This document shows, one piece after another, positions 34,059 to 42,985 of a DNA stretch of 64,000 nt. The DNA is taken from the NCBI RefSeq assembly GCF_019457905.1, contig NZ_JAHZSV010000003.1, forward strand, positions 434,001-498,000, read 5' to 3'. The DNA is from Flagellimonas abyssi (GTDB lineage: Bacteria > Bacteroidota > Bacteroidia > Flavobacteriales > Flavobacteriaceae). Below the pieces are notes generated by a model, which saw only the letters and a program-made list of their open reading frames with translations, was not told the DNA's origin and did no database searches. Every line of letters starts with the position of its first letter. Position 1 is the stretch's first letter. The translations under genes were made by a program, and so were the position numbers.

Positions 34059-36351
34059 ATTTTTTTTCGATAGTGGCTGGTTGAACCGTACTATCATGTT
34101 CGCGATAATATTGTTCCAAAAGGTTCATCATAGCGGTTATCAAGTCCCTTGTTTCGAGCAATAGTGAGAAGTAAAGAGTGGTGTTCTTTGGGCTCGATTC
34201 CTCTGTTCTTGTTCGGGATACTTGGATGTCTATCTTTTGGGAAACCAGATCATAAAGTTCTTGCTTGGAATCCAATATGGCGCCTATTTGCTCAAAGGAT
34301 TTTTCTTCGAACGCCTTTTGGGTACTGTTGAAGATTTCCTCCAATTTATGGTCGATTTCCTTGAGCTCCTTTATTTGATTGTACTTTAGCTTTTTATGAT
34401 TGTTTTGAACGTGGTTGTAACTCACCTTTCCAATGTATTCCAAGGATTGGGACATATCTGTCAGGTACCCCATTATGTTTATGTAGAAGTTACTGGCTCC
34501 GATATGGGCCTCTTCCAAGTTCTTGATGAAATAAAAGGTGTGTTCCCTGAGGTCTTCTATTTCCAAGGCCAGTTTGTTTCCTTGTTTTTTGTTCTTTTTC
34601 AGGGAATCCAAAGCCTGCTTGGCAAGACCATTAATGGAGTTGGAGTAAATTTTGTTGCTACGCTTTACCACATTGGCAATGTTGGTCGCGGTTTCTTCGA
34701 TAACGCCTTGTATGGAGCTACTTTCTGCTCTTCTTAAACGATCTTCGACCTTGATTTCCTTGGATTTTTTGTTATAGGAGATATAATTTCTTACCAAAAG
34801 AAGAACCGCTGCGAACAACAACATGGCTATGGCGGCACCTTTCCCAAAATTAATGAGGGACAAGACCACTCCTGAAGCAATAAAAGCGATTATGGCCGTA
34901 CTGAACCATCCGGCGATTACGTTCAAAACCCCAGCGACTCGGTAAACCGCACTTTCAGCACCCCAGGCCCTATCGGCCAAAGAAGTACCCATGGCCACCA
35001 TAAAGGTGACATAGGTGGTTGATAAGGGGAGTTTGTAAGATGTGGCTATGGAAATCAAGATACCGGCAACCATTAAATTGACCGAAGCCCTGATCATATC
35101 AAAAGCGGGTAATTGAAGCACTTTTTCCTTTGAAAGGTTCATAGTGGGCTTTTCAAACCGTTTATTGATTTTGTTTTGTAGGGAGTTGGGAACTATAGAA
35201 GATGCCCATGTTGACAAGTTTATGGAAAATCTTACCAGACCTCTTGATAGAAAGTTTGGCTGAAACTTTTCCTTGGCCTCACCTTCTCTGGATAAGTTTA
35301 TTTCGGTATCGGCAACATATCTGGCTTTTTTGGACATCCATAAGGTGGCTACCATAATCATTCCTGATAGGAACAACAAAAGGGTAGGGGTTTCAACTGT
35401 GTTGGCCAAGATTCCCATGCTAAATTCAGAAGCATCCACTCCTGATCCCGACCATGCTATGTAGGATTGCCAAGCAGCAATGGGCACACCAATAAAGTTG
35501 ACCAGGTCGTTGCCTGCAAAAGCAAGCGCCAAAGCGAACGTGCCCACCCCAATGATAACTTTGTAAATATTGACTTTGGCGAACTGTATCAGTACAAAGG
35601 ACAAAATAGCCCAAAAAGCAAAATTGATAAAGCCCACCTTGTAGACCTCTGTCTCCAAATAATCTTTAATGGTTACACCTCCTATAAAACCATAAGTCTG
35701 GTCGGCAAAAGGAGTTCCCTTTATTCCTTTTAAAAGGATAAAATAAGAAATGGCGGACAGCGCGATTCCCGCAAAAACGGCCCCGACCCAATTCGCCTTT
35801 CTTTGAAATTGATACGAGAGCAATACCCTGGATACCCATTGCACAAAGGCACCAATGGAAAATGCAATCACAACTGACGAAAGTATACCTATGATTATTT
35901 CAATGGCCTTGTCCGTGTTGATGTAATGAACAATATCCGAGAAACTACCATTTACATTTGCTATTTTTAAAATTGCCATAGCAACAGCGGCCCCCAAAAG
36001 GTTGAAAACTATGGAAACAGTGGTTGATGTAGGCATTCCTATGGTATTGAAAAAGTCCAATAGCAGTATGTCAGTGATCATTACGGCCATAAAAATGAAC
36101 ATGATCTCATCAAAATAAAATTCACCGGGGTTAAAAATACCTTTCCTTGCAACTTCCATAAGACCGCTGGAGAAAATGGCTCCACAGGCTATGCCCACAC
36201 TTGCCACGATCATGATGGTCTTGAACGATATTGCCTTGGAACCAATAGCAGAATTCAGAAAATTTACAGCATCGTTACTGACGCCAACAACAAGATCTGC
36301 AATGGCCAGAATGCCCAAGGCTACAAGGATTAAAAAGTAAATGTTGTCCAT
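34057..36351 (-). CDS. Inorganic phosphate transporter with PhoU-like tail
   Basis: A 764-residue protein. The first ~540 residues are a PiT-family phosphate transporter with two inverted signature regions: VGVSNDAVNFLNSAIGSKA near residue 23 and GNDLVNFIGVPIAAWQS near 280. The last ~215 residues are a hydrophilic helical domain (ATNIANVVKRSNKIYSN, DLREHTFYFIKNLEEAH) like PhoU/DUF47, which usually exists as a separate regulator of PiT. The fusion would place transporter and regulator in fixed ratio. It is preceded on the same strand by a porin gene, 71 bases upstream. Confidence 0.9.
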   Translation of the reverse strand: MDNIYFLILVALGILAIADLVVGVSNDAVNFLNSAIGSKAISFKTIMIVASVGIACGAIFSSGLMEVARKGIFNPGEFYFDEIMFIFMAVMITDILLLDFFNTIGMPTSTTVSIVFNLLGAAVAMAILKIANVNGSFSDIVHYINTDKAIEIIIGILSSVVIAFSIGAFVQWVSRVLLSYQFQRKANWVGAVFAGIALSAISYFILLKGIKGTPFADQTYGFIGGVTIKDYLETEVYKVGFINFAFWAILSFVLIQFAKVNIYKVIIGVGTFALALAFAGNDLVNFIGVPIAAWQSYIAWSGSGVDASEFSMGILANTVETPTLLLFLSGMIMVATLWMSKKARYVADTEINLSREGEAKEKFQPNFLSRGLVRFSINLSTWASSIVPNSLQNKINKRFEKPTMNLSKEKVLQLPAFDMIRASVNLMVAGILISIATSYKLPLSTTYVTFMVAMGTSLADRAWGAESAVYRVAGVLNVIAGWFSTAIIAFIASGVVLSLINFGKGAAIAMLLFAAVLLLVRNYISYNKKSKEIKVEDRLRRAESSSIQGVIEETATNIANVVKRSNKIYSNSINGLAKQALDSLKKNKKQGNKLALEIEDLREHTFYFIKNLEEAHIGASNFYINIMGYLTDMSQSLEYIGKVSYNHVQNNHKKLKYNQIKELKEIDHKLEEIFNSTQKAFEEKSFEQIGAILDSKQELYDLVSQKIDIQVSRTRTEESSPKNTTLYFSLLLETRDLITAMMNLLEQYYREHDSTVQPATIEKK

Positions 36352-36422
36352 AATTAGAATTCAAAAAAATTTTTCAAATATCAAGAGAATACACTTTTGA
36401 TAAGTTATGTTAAGGTTATTTT

Positions 36423-37637
36423 TTAGAAATGTACATCTACCTGTAGGCGGTACATCAGCTCATCCAAACCATTGTCAATATTTAAATAGCTAAGGTCTGT
36501 TTGAACCTTTAGTTTATGTCCTACAATATATTTTGATAGCCCTAATGTATATTGTTTTTGCGGATTTTTACCTGTGATTTCCATATCCAATTCAATGTTA
36601 GTGAATCGGGCCGATACCTCCCAATTATTTTTGAACAAGTAACCCGATTGCAGGTTAAGTCCATTTCCTACCTGCACAGCGTCTCCCGTAGGAGTGTTAT
36701 CTGAGTTCAATGCCACGGGTTCACTGGCATCGCGATGCGCAAACTCCCCCATAAGTGAAAAGCCCCTGTATTTGAACATAAGGTCAAGGAACAGAGTATA
36801 GATGTTGGTTTCGTGGAACCCAATATCATTGGGCATATAACTTCCCATATTGCTCCTAGTTTTAACCGCGTTGTTGTTTATGTCATAAGTAGTTCCGAAC
36901 ATTAGCTTTGGGGTTTGCTCACGGTTGAGGTCGGCAGCCCTATAGTCTCCTTTTTTAACGAAATTCCCAAAGGGAAGCAGCTCAATTCTTGAGGTGTATT
37001 GGTGCCCTCCTAGATTACCCTGTGTAACGTTTCTTCCCTCACCTTGTGAGAATGCTAATTTTTCACGGACCAAAAACCTATTGCCCAAATAGAAATGATG
37101 TCGGAGTTGAAAGCCCATATCCCTGTCTATATTGAACCTACTGTTCAACAATGAGCGATCTACCTGTTGAAGATTTCCGGAAGAGATGACCCTTTCAATG
37201 TTGCCGGGCAACTTGGTTTGTCCAAACCAAAGTTCAAAGTTCTGGTAGAAATTCCAAATGACCACGGCATCAAGGATGTACCTTGGCGTATTGCCCGTAA
37301 ACTCTGATGACCCCGACATATCCCTGTTCGACAGACCAAGCTCAATTTTGTATTTAAGTTTTGGGGAATAGGCAAAGCCGTTGAATTTGAGCCGTGCACG
37401 TCTTACCAAAAAATCCTGCTCTGGGTTGGTAAATTTACTTTGCCCTTCATCAGTCCAGCTAAAATTGGACAATAATTGCATTCTTGCTCCCACTTTCATG
37501 GACCAAGTGCTGTCTTTGCCCATAATGTTGAGCAATCCGTTGCCAAAATGCGTTGATCTAATTTCTTGAGAATAAGAAAGGTGCGTGCAAGTGAATATAA
37601 AGATAATCCCAATTAGGGTTAACTTTTTGGTATTCAT
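36423..37637 (-). CDS. Phosphate-selective porin-like outer membrane protein
   Basis: A 404-residue outer-membrane beta-barrel. A Sec signal (MNTKKLTLIGIIFIFT, ending LSYSQE) precedes alternating beta-strand residues; FLVRRARLKFNGFAYSPKLKYKI-type segments match the OprO/OprP porin family, and the chain ends in an aromatic residue (VDVHF) as barrel proteins do. It would let phosphate cross the outer membrane for the PiT protein encoded downstream. I start at ATG 37637 because the 12 extra upstream residues would spoil the signal peptide. Direct repeats and a palindrome lie just upstream. Confidence 0.88.
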   Translation of the reverse strand: MNTKKLTLIGIIFIFTCTHLSYSQEIRSTHFGNGLLNIMGKDSTWSMKVGARMQLLSNFSWTDEGQSKFTNPEQDFLVRRARLKFNGFAYSPKLKYKIELGLSNRDMSGSSEFTGNTPRYILDAVVIWNFYQNFELWFGQTKLPGNIERVISSGNLQQVDRSLLNSRFNIDRDMGFQLRHHFYLGNRFLVREKLAFSQGEGRNVTQGNLGGHQYTSRIELLPFGNFVKKGDYRAADLNREQTPKLMFGTTYDINNNAVKTRSNMGSYMPNDIGFHETNIYTLFLDLMFKYRGFSLMGEFAHRDASEPVALNSDNTPTGDAVQVGNGLNLQSGYLFKNNWEVSARFTNIELDMEITGKNPQKQYTLGLSKYIVGHKLKVQTDLSYLNIDNGLDELMYRLQVDVHF

Positions 37638-37675
37638 TACGGTACTAGTTTTTGTCGCTGCAAATAACCGCACCC

Positions 37676-37716
37676 AATGTTAAGTTAACATTTCCTGTAT
37701 GTTATTTTATGTATGT
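37676..37716. promoter_or_regulatory. Candidate operator of the phosphate uptake operon
   Basis: AATGTTAAGTTAACATT (37676-37692) is a perfect 8-1-8 palindrome. Next to it TGTATGT occurs twice (37696-37702 and 37710-37716), separated by TATTTTA, a 14-base period. These precede the porin ATG by 39-79 bases. A phosphate-responsive regulator is the obvious candidate, but the repeat period differs from the 11 bases of E. coli Pho boxes. Confidence 0.5.
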
Positions 37717-37725
37717 CATTTTAAT

Positions 37726-37753
37726 AAAAAAGGCTACCTCTTGAAAGGTAGCC
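37726..37753 (-). terminator. Terminator upstream of the porin gene
   Basis: Stem GGCTACCT/AGGTAGCC (37732-37739 with 37746-37753), loop of 6, followed on the minus strand by six T residues. No gene lies before it on this strand, so it ends a small RNA or acts as an attenuator. Confidence 0.75.
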
Positions 37754-37793
37754 CTCAGATTTCGAAGAATAGTCGACAAAAACTAATATCCAT

Positions 37794-37833
37794 AAAGAAA
37801 TCCAATTCAAAATTGAACTTTGGAAATTTCTTT
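37794..37833 (-). repeat. Long hairpin in the dgt/porin gap
   Basis: Outer arms AAAGAAAT and ATTTCTTT pair over 8 bases, with CCAA/TTGG and TTCAA/TTGAA continuing inside. It lies upstream of the minus-strand terminator and could be the body of the short transcript. Confidence 0.45.
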
Positions 37834-37938
37834 ACTGTAATTTTAAGTTTAAGTAATCATTAAGCATTGTAAAGCAATGTAAAGCCCCTATGTTGGTCTA
37901 TGATTTAGGTTAAACGTATATTGCACCAATAAATCATT

Positions 37939-39297
37939 ATGAACTGGGAACAGCTACTCTCTTTAAAAAGATACGGGGACACCGGAAAACGCCTGCGGAA
38001 GGAACAGAACGAAACCCGGCTAGGGTTCGAGGTGGACTACGACCGAATCATTTTTTCATCGGCATTTAGGAGTTTACAGGACAAAACACAGGTGTTTCCA
38101 ATGCCGATTGCAGTAGGCTCACAGAAGAATTTTGTGCATACCCGCCTTACGCACAGCATGGAAGTGTCCGTGGTAGGAAGAAGTTTGGGGCGTATTGCCG
38201 GACAACAGGTTTTAGCGAAGTATCCGTTCTTGTCCGAAGTTCATGGCCATCACTTTAACGATTTTGGAGCTATTGTAGCCGCCGCAGCCTTGGCCCATGA
38301 TATTGGTAACCCCCCGTTTGGGCACAGTGGGGAAAAAGCCATCGGCAATTACTTTAAACAGGGCAAAGGAAAATTCTACGAAGATGTTCTCGCAGCAGAA
38401 GAGTATCAAGATTTGATTGATTTTGAAGGTAATGCCAACGGGTTTAAGTTGTTAACAGAATCCCGTGAAGGAGTGCCTGGGGGGTTGCGGTTGAGCTACG
38501 CTACTCTGGGAGCATTCATAAAGTACCCCAAAGCTTCTTTGCCAAAAAAGCCGTCGAGGAACATTGCCGATAAGAAGTTTGGTTTTTTCCAGTCCGAAAA
38601 AGAGTTTTTTAATGAATTAGTGGGGGAAATAGGTCTTTTGCCCAATCCTGCCCACCCCAAAACAGGATTTTTAAGACATCCATTGACCTATTTGGTAGAG
38701 GCAGCGGACGATATTTGCTATACAATTATCGATTTTGAGGACGGCATCAATTTGGGATTGATACCCGAGGAATATGCCTTGGAGTACCTTATCAATTTGG
38801 TAAAGGACAACATCAATACCAAAAAGTATAATGCCATGACCACCTCCAGTGATAGATTGAGCTATTTGAGGGCGCTTGCCATCAGTACCTTGATAGGAGA
38901 TGCAGTAGAGGTTTTTGTAAATAACGAGGAGAAGATTCTCAATGGTGAGTTTGATGCATCTTTACTGGACAAGGGAAAGTACACAGCGCAGGTCGATGAC
39001 ATCATCAAATTGAGCGTGGAAAAGATATATCAATCCACCGAGGTAGTGGATAAGGAATTGGCGGGATATCGAATTATTTCGGACTTATTGGATATGTATA
39101 CTACGGCCCTTATCAATGTAAAGGAGGGAGAGGATACCAATTATGACCGATTGCTCATCAAAAGTTTACCTGAAAACTATAGGAATACGGATGTGCCCAT
39201 CTATAAGATATTATTGGACACCAGTTGTTTTGTGGCCAGTTTGTCCGATAGTGCCGCCGTTCATATCCATGATAAATTAACAGGTCGAAAGGTCTAA
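37939..39297 (+). CDS. dgt: Deoxyguanosinetriphosphate triphosphohydrolase (dGTPase)
   Basis: A 452-residue HD-domain enzyme that hydrolyses dGTP to deoxyguanosine and triphosphate. The typical N-terminus RRLRK-like GKRLRKEQNETRLGFEVDYDRI and SAFRSLQDKTQVFP, then the metal site in HTRLTHSMEVSVVGRSLG and ALAHDIGNPPFGHSGE, are all visible. Length is within the dNTPase family range. It helps keep dNTP pools balanced and may limit phage replication. It converges on the DUF3078 gene with a 4-base overlap. Confidence 0.95.
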   Translation: MNWEQLLSLKRYGDTGKRLRKEQNETRLGFEVDYDRIIFSSAFRSLQDKTQVFPMPIAVGSQKNFVHTRLTHSMEVSVVGRSLGRIAGQQVLAKYPFLSEVHGHHFNDFGAIVAAAALAHDIGNPPFGHSGEKAIGNYFKQGKGKFYEDVLAAEEYQDLIDFEGNANGFKLLTESREGVPGGLRLSYATLGAFIKYPKASLPKKPSRNIADKKFGFFQSEKEFFNELVGEIGLLPNPAHPKTGFLRHPLTYLVEAADDICYTIIDFEDGINLGLIPEEYALEYLINLVKDNINTKKYNAMTTSSDRLSYLRALAISTLIGDAVEVFVNNEEKILNGEFDASLLDKGKYTAQVDDIIKLSVEKIYQSTEVVDKELAGYRIISDLLDMYTTALINVKEGEDTNYDRLLIKSLPENYRNTDVPIYKILLDTSCFVASLSDSAAVHIHDKLTGRKV

Positions 39298-40352
39298 AAC
39301 GAATAGAGCAGTCCTACCCCCAGTAACTGCTTAAACTGGATTTTGGCCACGCCCGGGCTTATTACGGTTCCATCCTCAGCAACTTCCTCATCAAATTTGA
39401 TGTCATCATCAAAGATGATATGAGTTCCAATATTTGCATTTAGAAAGTCATTTACCTTGAGATTGAAGTTAAGTTCCCAATCCACATCTATGTTCCCAAA
39501 ACTCCGCACATAATCTGTATATAGGTTGAGGCGATGGCTCATAAGAACATTGTTGGCAATTTCGGTTTCCCAAGTATTTGTCACCAAAAAACCAAGTTCC
39601 AAAAACACTCTGTCCCCGGCTTCCACACCAAAAGCGCCCTGATTGGAGAGAGCCTCATCCAACACAAAGGTAGATTTCATGGTCGCGGGTGAAATGTAAA
39701 GGTTGAACTGATCTTTTGGGGGTATGTATGATGTACCCACACCGACAAACAAATATCCAGGGGCCATAAACCTTGAAATTGGCGTATCTCTATCAGGATA
39801 TTTATAACCATTGGAAAATTGCGTCCGAATGTTGGCCTTTACCGAATAGTACCAATTGGTGATGGTGTCCTTCCTAAAACTGAGCGTGGTGGAGAGTCGA
39901 ATCTGGTCGTCCGTTTTGCGGAGTTTTCGTCCTTCTTGTGCATTGAGGCCATATCGAAGCTGGGCTTCATTGTTCCAACTTAGGTAGCGGAATTTATAGT
40001 TACGGGCAAAATCAGCGCTCGCAAGAGCCGAAACAGAGTTGTCTCCCCCTGCGTTCCAGTTTACAAAAGAAACTTCACTGACGTTGAGACCAAATTTGTT
40101 GACCTTTTTCCAGAAAGATGTTGGTTTGAAACGATTGTACCATATACTCAAAGGCTTTACCCGGTTCAATACCGTACGTGGGTCGGTCAGTTTTGCATTC
40201 CGGGTAAGGTATTTGAGCTTTACATCCTTAATGCGAATTATCTTAAAGCTGCCATTGGTGCTATCAATTTCAAACGCCTTTAACTGGGTCACTTGGGAAT
40301 GGGCAGATAGAAAAACAGCTAGAAATAAAATTAAAAAACAGTTTAATCGCAT
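39294..40352 (-). CDS. DUF3078 outer-membrane-type protein
   Basis: A 352-residue secreted protein with signal peptide (MRLNCFLILFLAVFLSAHSQ). The mature part alternates hydrophobic and polar residues and ends LGVGLLYSF, suggesting a beta-barrel in the outer membrane. The segment VSEVSFVNWNAGGDNSVSALASA is the DUF3078 signature. Function is unknown; the family is confined mostly to Bacteroidota and often sits next to dxs. Its start lies 10 bases inside the end of dxs, so translation is coupled. Confidence 0.9.
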   Translation of the reverse strand: MRLNCFLILFLAVFLSAHSQVTQLKAFEIDSTNGSFKIIRIKDVKLKYLTRNAKLTDPRTVLNRVKPLSIWYNRFKPTSFWKKVNKFGLNVSEVSFVNWNAGGDNSVSALASADFARNYKFRYLSWNNEAQLRYGLNAQEGRKLRKTDDQIRLSTTLSFRKDTITNWYYSVKANIRTQFSNGYKYPDRDTPISRFMAPGYLFVGVGTSYIPPKDQFNLYISPATMKSTFVLDEALSNQGAFGVEAGDRVFLELGFLVTNTWETEIANNVLMSHRLNLYTDYVRSFGNIDVDWELNFNLKVNDFLNANIGTHIIFDDDIKFDEEVAEDGTVISPGVAKIQFKQLLGVGLLYSF

Positions 40353-42121
40353 TGGTTCAAGGTTGATTGTATGTATGTGTGTATCGTATCAAAATCTATA
40401 CCAGCCATTTGGTGGGTCTCCAAGACATCGCCATGATCTACAAATTGGTCAGGAACCCCAAATATCTTTATTTGCTTTGTGAAGCCCTCTTCATTGGCAA
40501 ATTCGAGTATGGCAGAACCAAGACCACCCAGCTTTGTGCCATCTTCCACGGTAATAACATGCTCGTATGTATTAAAAACAGTGCGGAGAAGATTCTTGTC
40601 CAGCGGTTTTACGAAGCGCATATCATAGTGCCCCACTTCTTCGGGCCTATCCAATTTTTGAATGAGTTCGGCAACCGTATTGCCAATATGTCCAATGGTC
40701 AGAACAGCAATTTTGGACCCATTTTTAAGACTGCGCCCAGTACCTATTTCTATGGATTCAAGATCATTTTTCCAATCTATGGTCACGCCACGACCTCGAG
40801 GGTATCTTATTGCAATCGGTCCATCCAATCCCAATTGTGCTGTGTACATTATGTTTCGTAACTCCATCTCGTTCATTGGGGAGAATATGATCAAGTTGGG
40901 AATACAGCGCAAGAAGGCCATATCAAAAACGCCATGGTGCGTAGGACCGTCCTGTCCCACCAAACCAGCCCTGTCCAAACAGAAAATTACAGGAAGTTTT
41001 TGTAGCGCAACATCGTGTATGACCTGATCATAGGCTCTTTGCAAAAAAGTAGAATAAATATTGCAAAACGGGACCAATCCCTGAGTGGCCATACCTGCGG
41101 CCAAGGTTACGGCATGTTGCTCGGCGATGCCTACATCAAAGGCGCGCTCTGGAATGTCTTCCATCATAAATTTAAGGGAGCTTCCGCTGGGCATCGCAGG
41201 GGTAATCCCAACAATTTTTTCGTTTAACTTGGCCAATTCCACAAGGGTATGTCCAAACACATCTTGATATTTGGGAGGCTGTACCTCCCCCGATTTTTTA
41301 AACCGCTCCCCAGTAATTTTATCAAATTTTCCAGGGGCATGGTACACCACTTGGTCTTCCTCGGCCTGTTTTAGCCCTTTCCCTTTTGTGGTGATAATAT
41401 GAAGCAGTTTTGGACCATCAACATGTTTTAAGCGTTCCAGTTCTGTTACCAAAGCTTTTAGATCATGACCATTGATTGGTCCTGTGTAGTTGAGGTTTAG
41501 GCATTCAAAAATGTTCTCGTCCTTGGCGGTTCCAGCCTTAACATTGGTAAGGTATTTTTTTAACGCACCTACGCTTGGGTCGATTCCGATGGCGTTATCG
41601 TTCAAGACAATTAATGTGTTAACATTGGTAACGCCCAAATGGTTAAGTCCTTCAAATGCCATTCCGCTCGCAATGGAAGCATCCCCAACTACCGCAATAT
41701 GTTGTTTGTTAAAGTCTTTGTTGAGTTTTGAGGCCATGGCCATGCCAAGAATAGCAGATATGGCGGTGGAGCTGTGCCCGGTCCCAAAATCGTCGTATTC
41801 GCTTTCACTTCGTTTTGGAAAACCACTGATTCCACCCAATTGTCGGTTGGTATCGAAAATTTCTTTGCGTCCCGTTAAAATTTTGTGTCCGTAAGCTTGG
41901 TGGCCCACATCCCAAATAAGTTTGTCATACGGAGCATTGAACACATAATGAAGGGCAATGGTAAGTTCCACAACCCCCAAACTTGCCCCTAGATGTCCTT
42001 CCTTGGTAGAAACAATATCAATGATAAATTCCCTCAATTCCTGAGCGAGCTTGGGCAGCTCGTCCAAGGTTAATTTTTTGAGGTCCTTAGGGGATTCGAT
42101 ATGTTTTAGCAGTCTTTCCAA
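40343..42121 (-). CDS. dxs: 1-deoxy-D-xylulose-5-phosphate synthase
   Basis: A 592-residue thiamine diphosphate enzyme that joins pyruvate and glyceraldehyde 3-phosphate, the first step of the MEP isoprenoid pathway. Visible are DVGHQAYGHKILTGR, GTGHSSTAISAILGMA, the TPP motif GDASIASGMAFEGLNH...LNDN, and the transketolase-type GIAEQHAVTLAAGMA. I start at TTG 42121 (ERLLKHIESP), where homologues begin; an in-frame TTG at 42154 lies upstream of a TACTTTTG -7 box (42141-42134) and would be outside the message. It supplies precursors for the carotenoid genes at 55.6-57.8 kb. Confidence 0.93.
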   Translation of the reverse strand: MERLLKHIESPKDLKKLTLDELPKLAQELREFIIDIVSTKEGHLGASLGVVELTIALHYVFNAPYDKLIWDVGHQAYGHKILTGRKEIFDTNRQLGGISGFPKRSESEYDDFGTGHSSTAISAILGMAMASKLNKDFNKQHIAVVGDASIASGMAFEGLNHLGVTNVNTLIVLNDNAIGIDPSVGALKKYLTNVKAGTAKDENIFECLNLNYTGPINGHDLKALVTELERLKHVDGPKLLHIITTKGKGLKQAEEDQVVYHAPGKFDKITGERFKKSGEVQPPKYQDVFGHTLVELAKLNEKIVGITPAMPSGSSLKFMMEDIPERAFDVGIAEQHAVTLAAGMATQGLVPFCNIYSTFLQRAYDQVIHDVALQKLPVIFCLDRAGLVGQDGPTHHGVFDMAFLRCIPNLIIFSPMNEMELRNIMYTAQLGLDGPIAIRYPRGRGVTIDWKNDLESIEIGTGRSLKNGSKIAVLTIGHIGNTVAELIQKLDRPEEVGHYDMRFVKPLDKNLLRTVFNTYEHVITVEDGTKLGGLGSAILEFANEEGFTKQIKIFGVPDQFVDHGDVLETHQMAGIDFDTIHTYIQSTLNQCD

Positions 42122-42133
42122 TGAATAAAAAAC

Positions 42134-42141
42134 AAAAGTAT
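42134..42141 (-). promoter_or_regulatory. Candidate -7 box of dxs
   Basis: Minus strand TACTTTTG, an exact TAnnTTTG match just 12 bases before the TTG start at 42121. It argues for a very short leader and against the longer reading frame. Confidence 0.4.
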
Positions 42142-42204
42142 CGATTCTCCTCAAAATTATTTTATGTGTAGCTTAGCAATCTGTTGAAAAATGACATAAA
42201 AATC

Positions 42205-42654
42205 GTGGAGAACCCATTTGACGACAATTATTTTATGAAAAGAGCCATGCAAGAGGCGGAAATCGCTTTTGAAAATGGGGAAGTACCTGTTGGTGCGGTC
42301 ATAGTGGTGAACAACCGGATCATTGGAAGGGCTCACAACTTAACCGAGCGTTTAAAAGATGTTACCGCACATGCCGAAATGCAGGCCATTACGGCTGCAT
42401 CGAACTTTTTAGGCGGAAAATACCTGCAGGGGTGTACGTTGTACGTGACCTTGGAGCCTTGCCAAATGTGCGCAGGGGCATTGTATTGGAGCCAAATCTC
42501 CAAAGTGGTTTATGGCGCTTCGGATCTGGAGCGTGGGTTTAGTGTTATGGGAGGGCATCTCCATCCCAAAACCGAGGTCGTAGGAGGTGTTATGGAAAGG
42601 GAGGCTTCAGAAATGCTCAAGCGATTCTTTATTCAACGAAGAAACCTTAACTAA
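42205..42654 (+). CDS. tadA: tRNA-specific adenosine deaminase-type nucleoside deaminase
   Basis: About 149 residues of the zinc-dependent deaminase family. Metal site and catalytic Glu in TAHAEMQAI and LEPCQMCAGALYWSQI, with VPVGAVIVVNN and YGASDLERGF as in TadA, which converts A34 to inosine in tRNA-Arg(ACG). Start is uncertain: GTG at 42205 gives MENPFDDNYFMKRA, matching homologues; TTG at 42184 would add seven residues, and ATG at 42235 would lose a conserved segment. It is divergent from dxs and has a terminator after its stop. Confidence 0.9.
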   Translation: MENPFDDNYFMKRAMQEAEIAFENGEVPVGAVIVVNNRIIGRAHNLTERLKDVTAHAEMQAITAASNFLGGKYLQGCTLYVTLEPCQMCAGALYWSQISKVVYGASDLERGFSVMGGHLHPKTEVVGGVMEREASEMLKRFFIQRRNLN

Positions 42655-42655
42655 A

Positions 42656-42685
42656 GAAAAAACCCCGGCATTGCCGAGGTTTTAA
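42656..42685. terminator. Two-way terminator between tadA and the cold-shock gene
   Basis: Stem AACCCCGGC/GCCGAGGTT (42661-42669 with 42673-42681) with one mismatch; A run to the left and T run to the right. Confidence 0.75.
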
Positions 42686-42707
42686 ATCAAATCAAAATAA
42701 AATATTT

Positions 42708-42902
42708 TTATCCGATTACTTGCACGCGTGCAGCAACCACTCCTTTTCTTCCTTCTTCTTCGATGTATTCTACTTTGTCGCCTTCGTTCAATTCCACTCC
42801 GTTCAATGCTGTAACATGAACAAAGATGTCTTTTCCTGTGTCGTCGTTCGTAATGAAACCATAACCTTTGGAATCATTGAAAAATTTTACTGTACCAGTC
42901 AT
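42708..42902 (-). CDS. Cold-shock domain protein (CspA family)
   Basis: A 64-residue single cold-shock domain with RNP1 (KGYGFIT) and RNP2 (DIFVHVTAL) motifs and a normal N-terminus (MTGTVKFFND). It binds single-stranded RNA and DNA, melting secondary structure. It has an AT-rich leader with a near-consensus -7 box (TACATTCG) about 30 bases upstream; no long cold-shock leader is evident in the 83-base gap. Monocistronic. Confidence 0.96.
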   Translation of the reverse strand: MTGTVKFFNDSKGYGFITNDDTGKDIFVHVTALNGVELNEGDKVEYIEEEGRKGVVAARVQVIG

Positions 42903-42985
42903 TAAAAAATAAATAAAATGTTAAAATACGAATGTAACTTTTTTTATGACTGATTGGATGAAATGAAGTTTAAATCTTATGAAAA

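Larger units (their letters stand above)
37638..37938. other. Control region between porin and dgt
   Basis: A 301-base divergent region with no gene. From left to right: the porin leader, a 17-base palindrome (37676-37692), two direct TGTATGT repeats (37696-37716), a minus-strand terminator (37726-37753), a long hairpin (37794-37833) and the dgt leader. The terminator upstream of the porin promoter region suggests a short minus-strand transcript starting near dgt. Confidence 0.65.

Noticed and set aside
37696..37716. Classical E. coli-type Pho box
   Set aside because: The repeats have a 14-base period and a different core from CTGTCAT with its 11-base period, so the name was not used.
42154..42154. 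Longer dxs start at TTG 42154
   Set aside because: The extra 11 residues do not match Dxs N-termini, and a -7 box lies between this codon and the preferred start.
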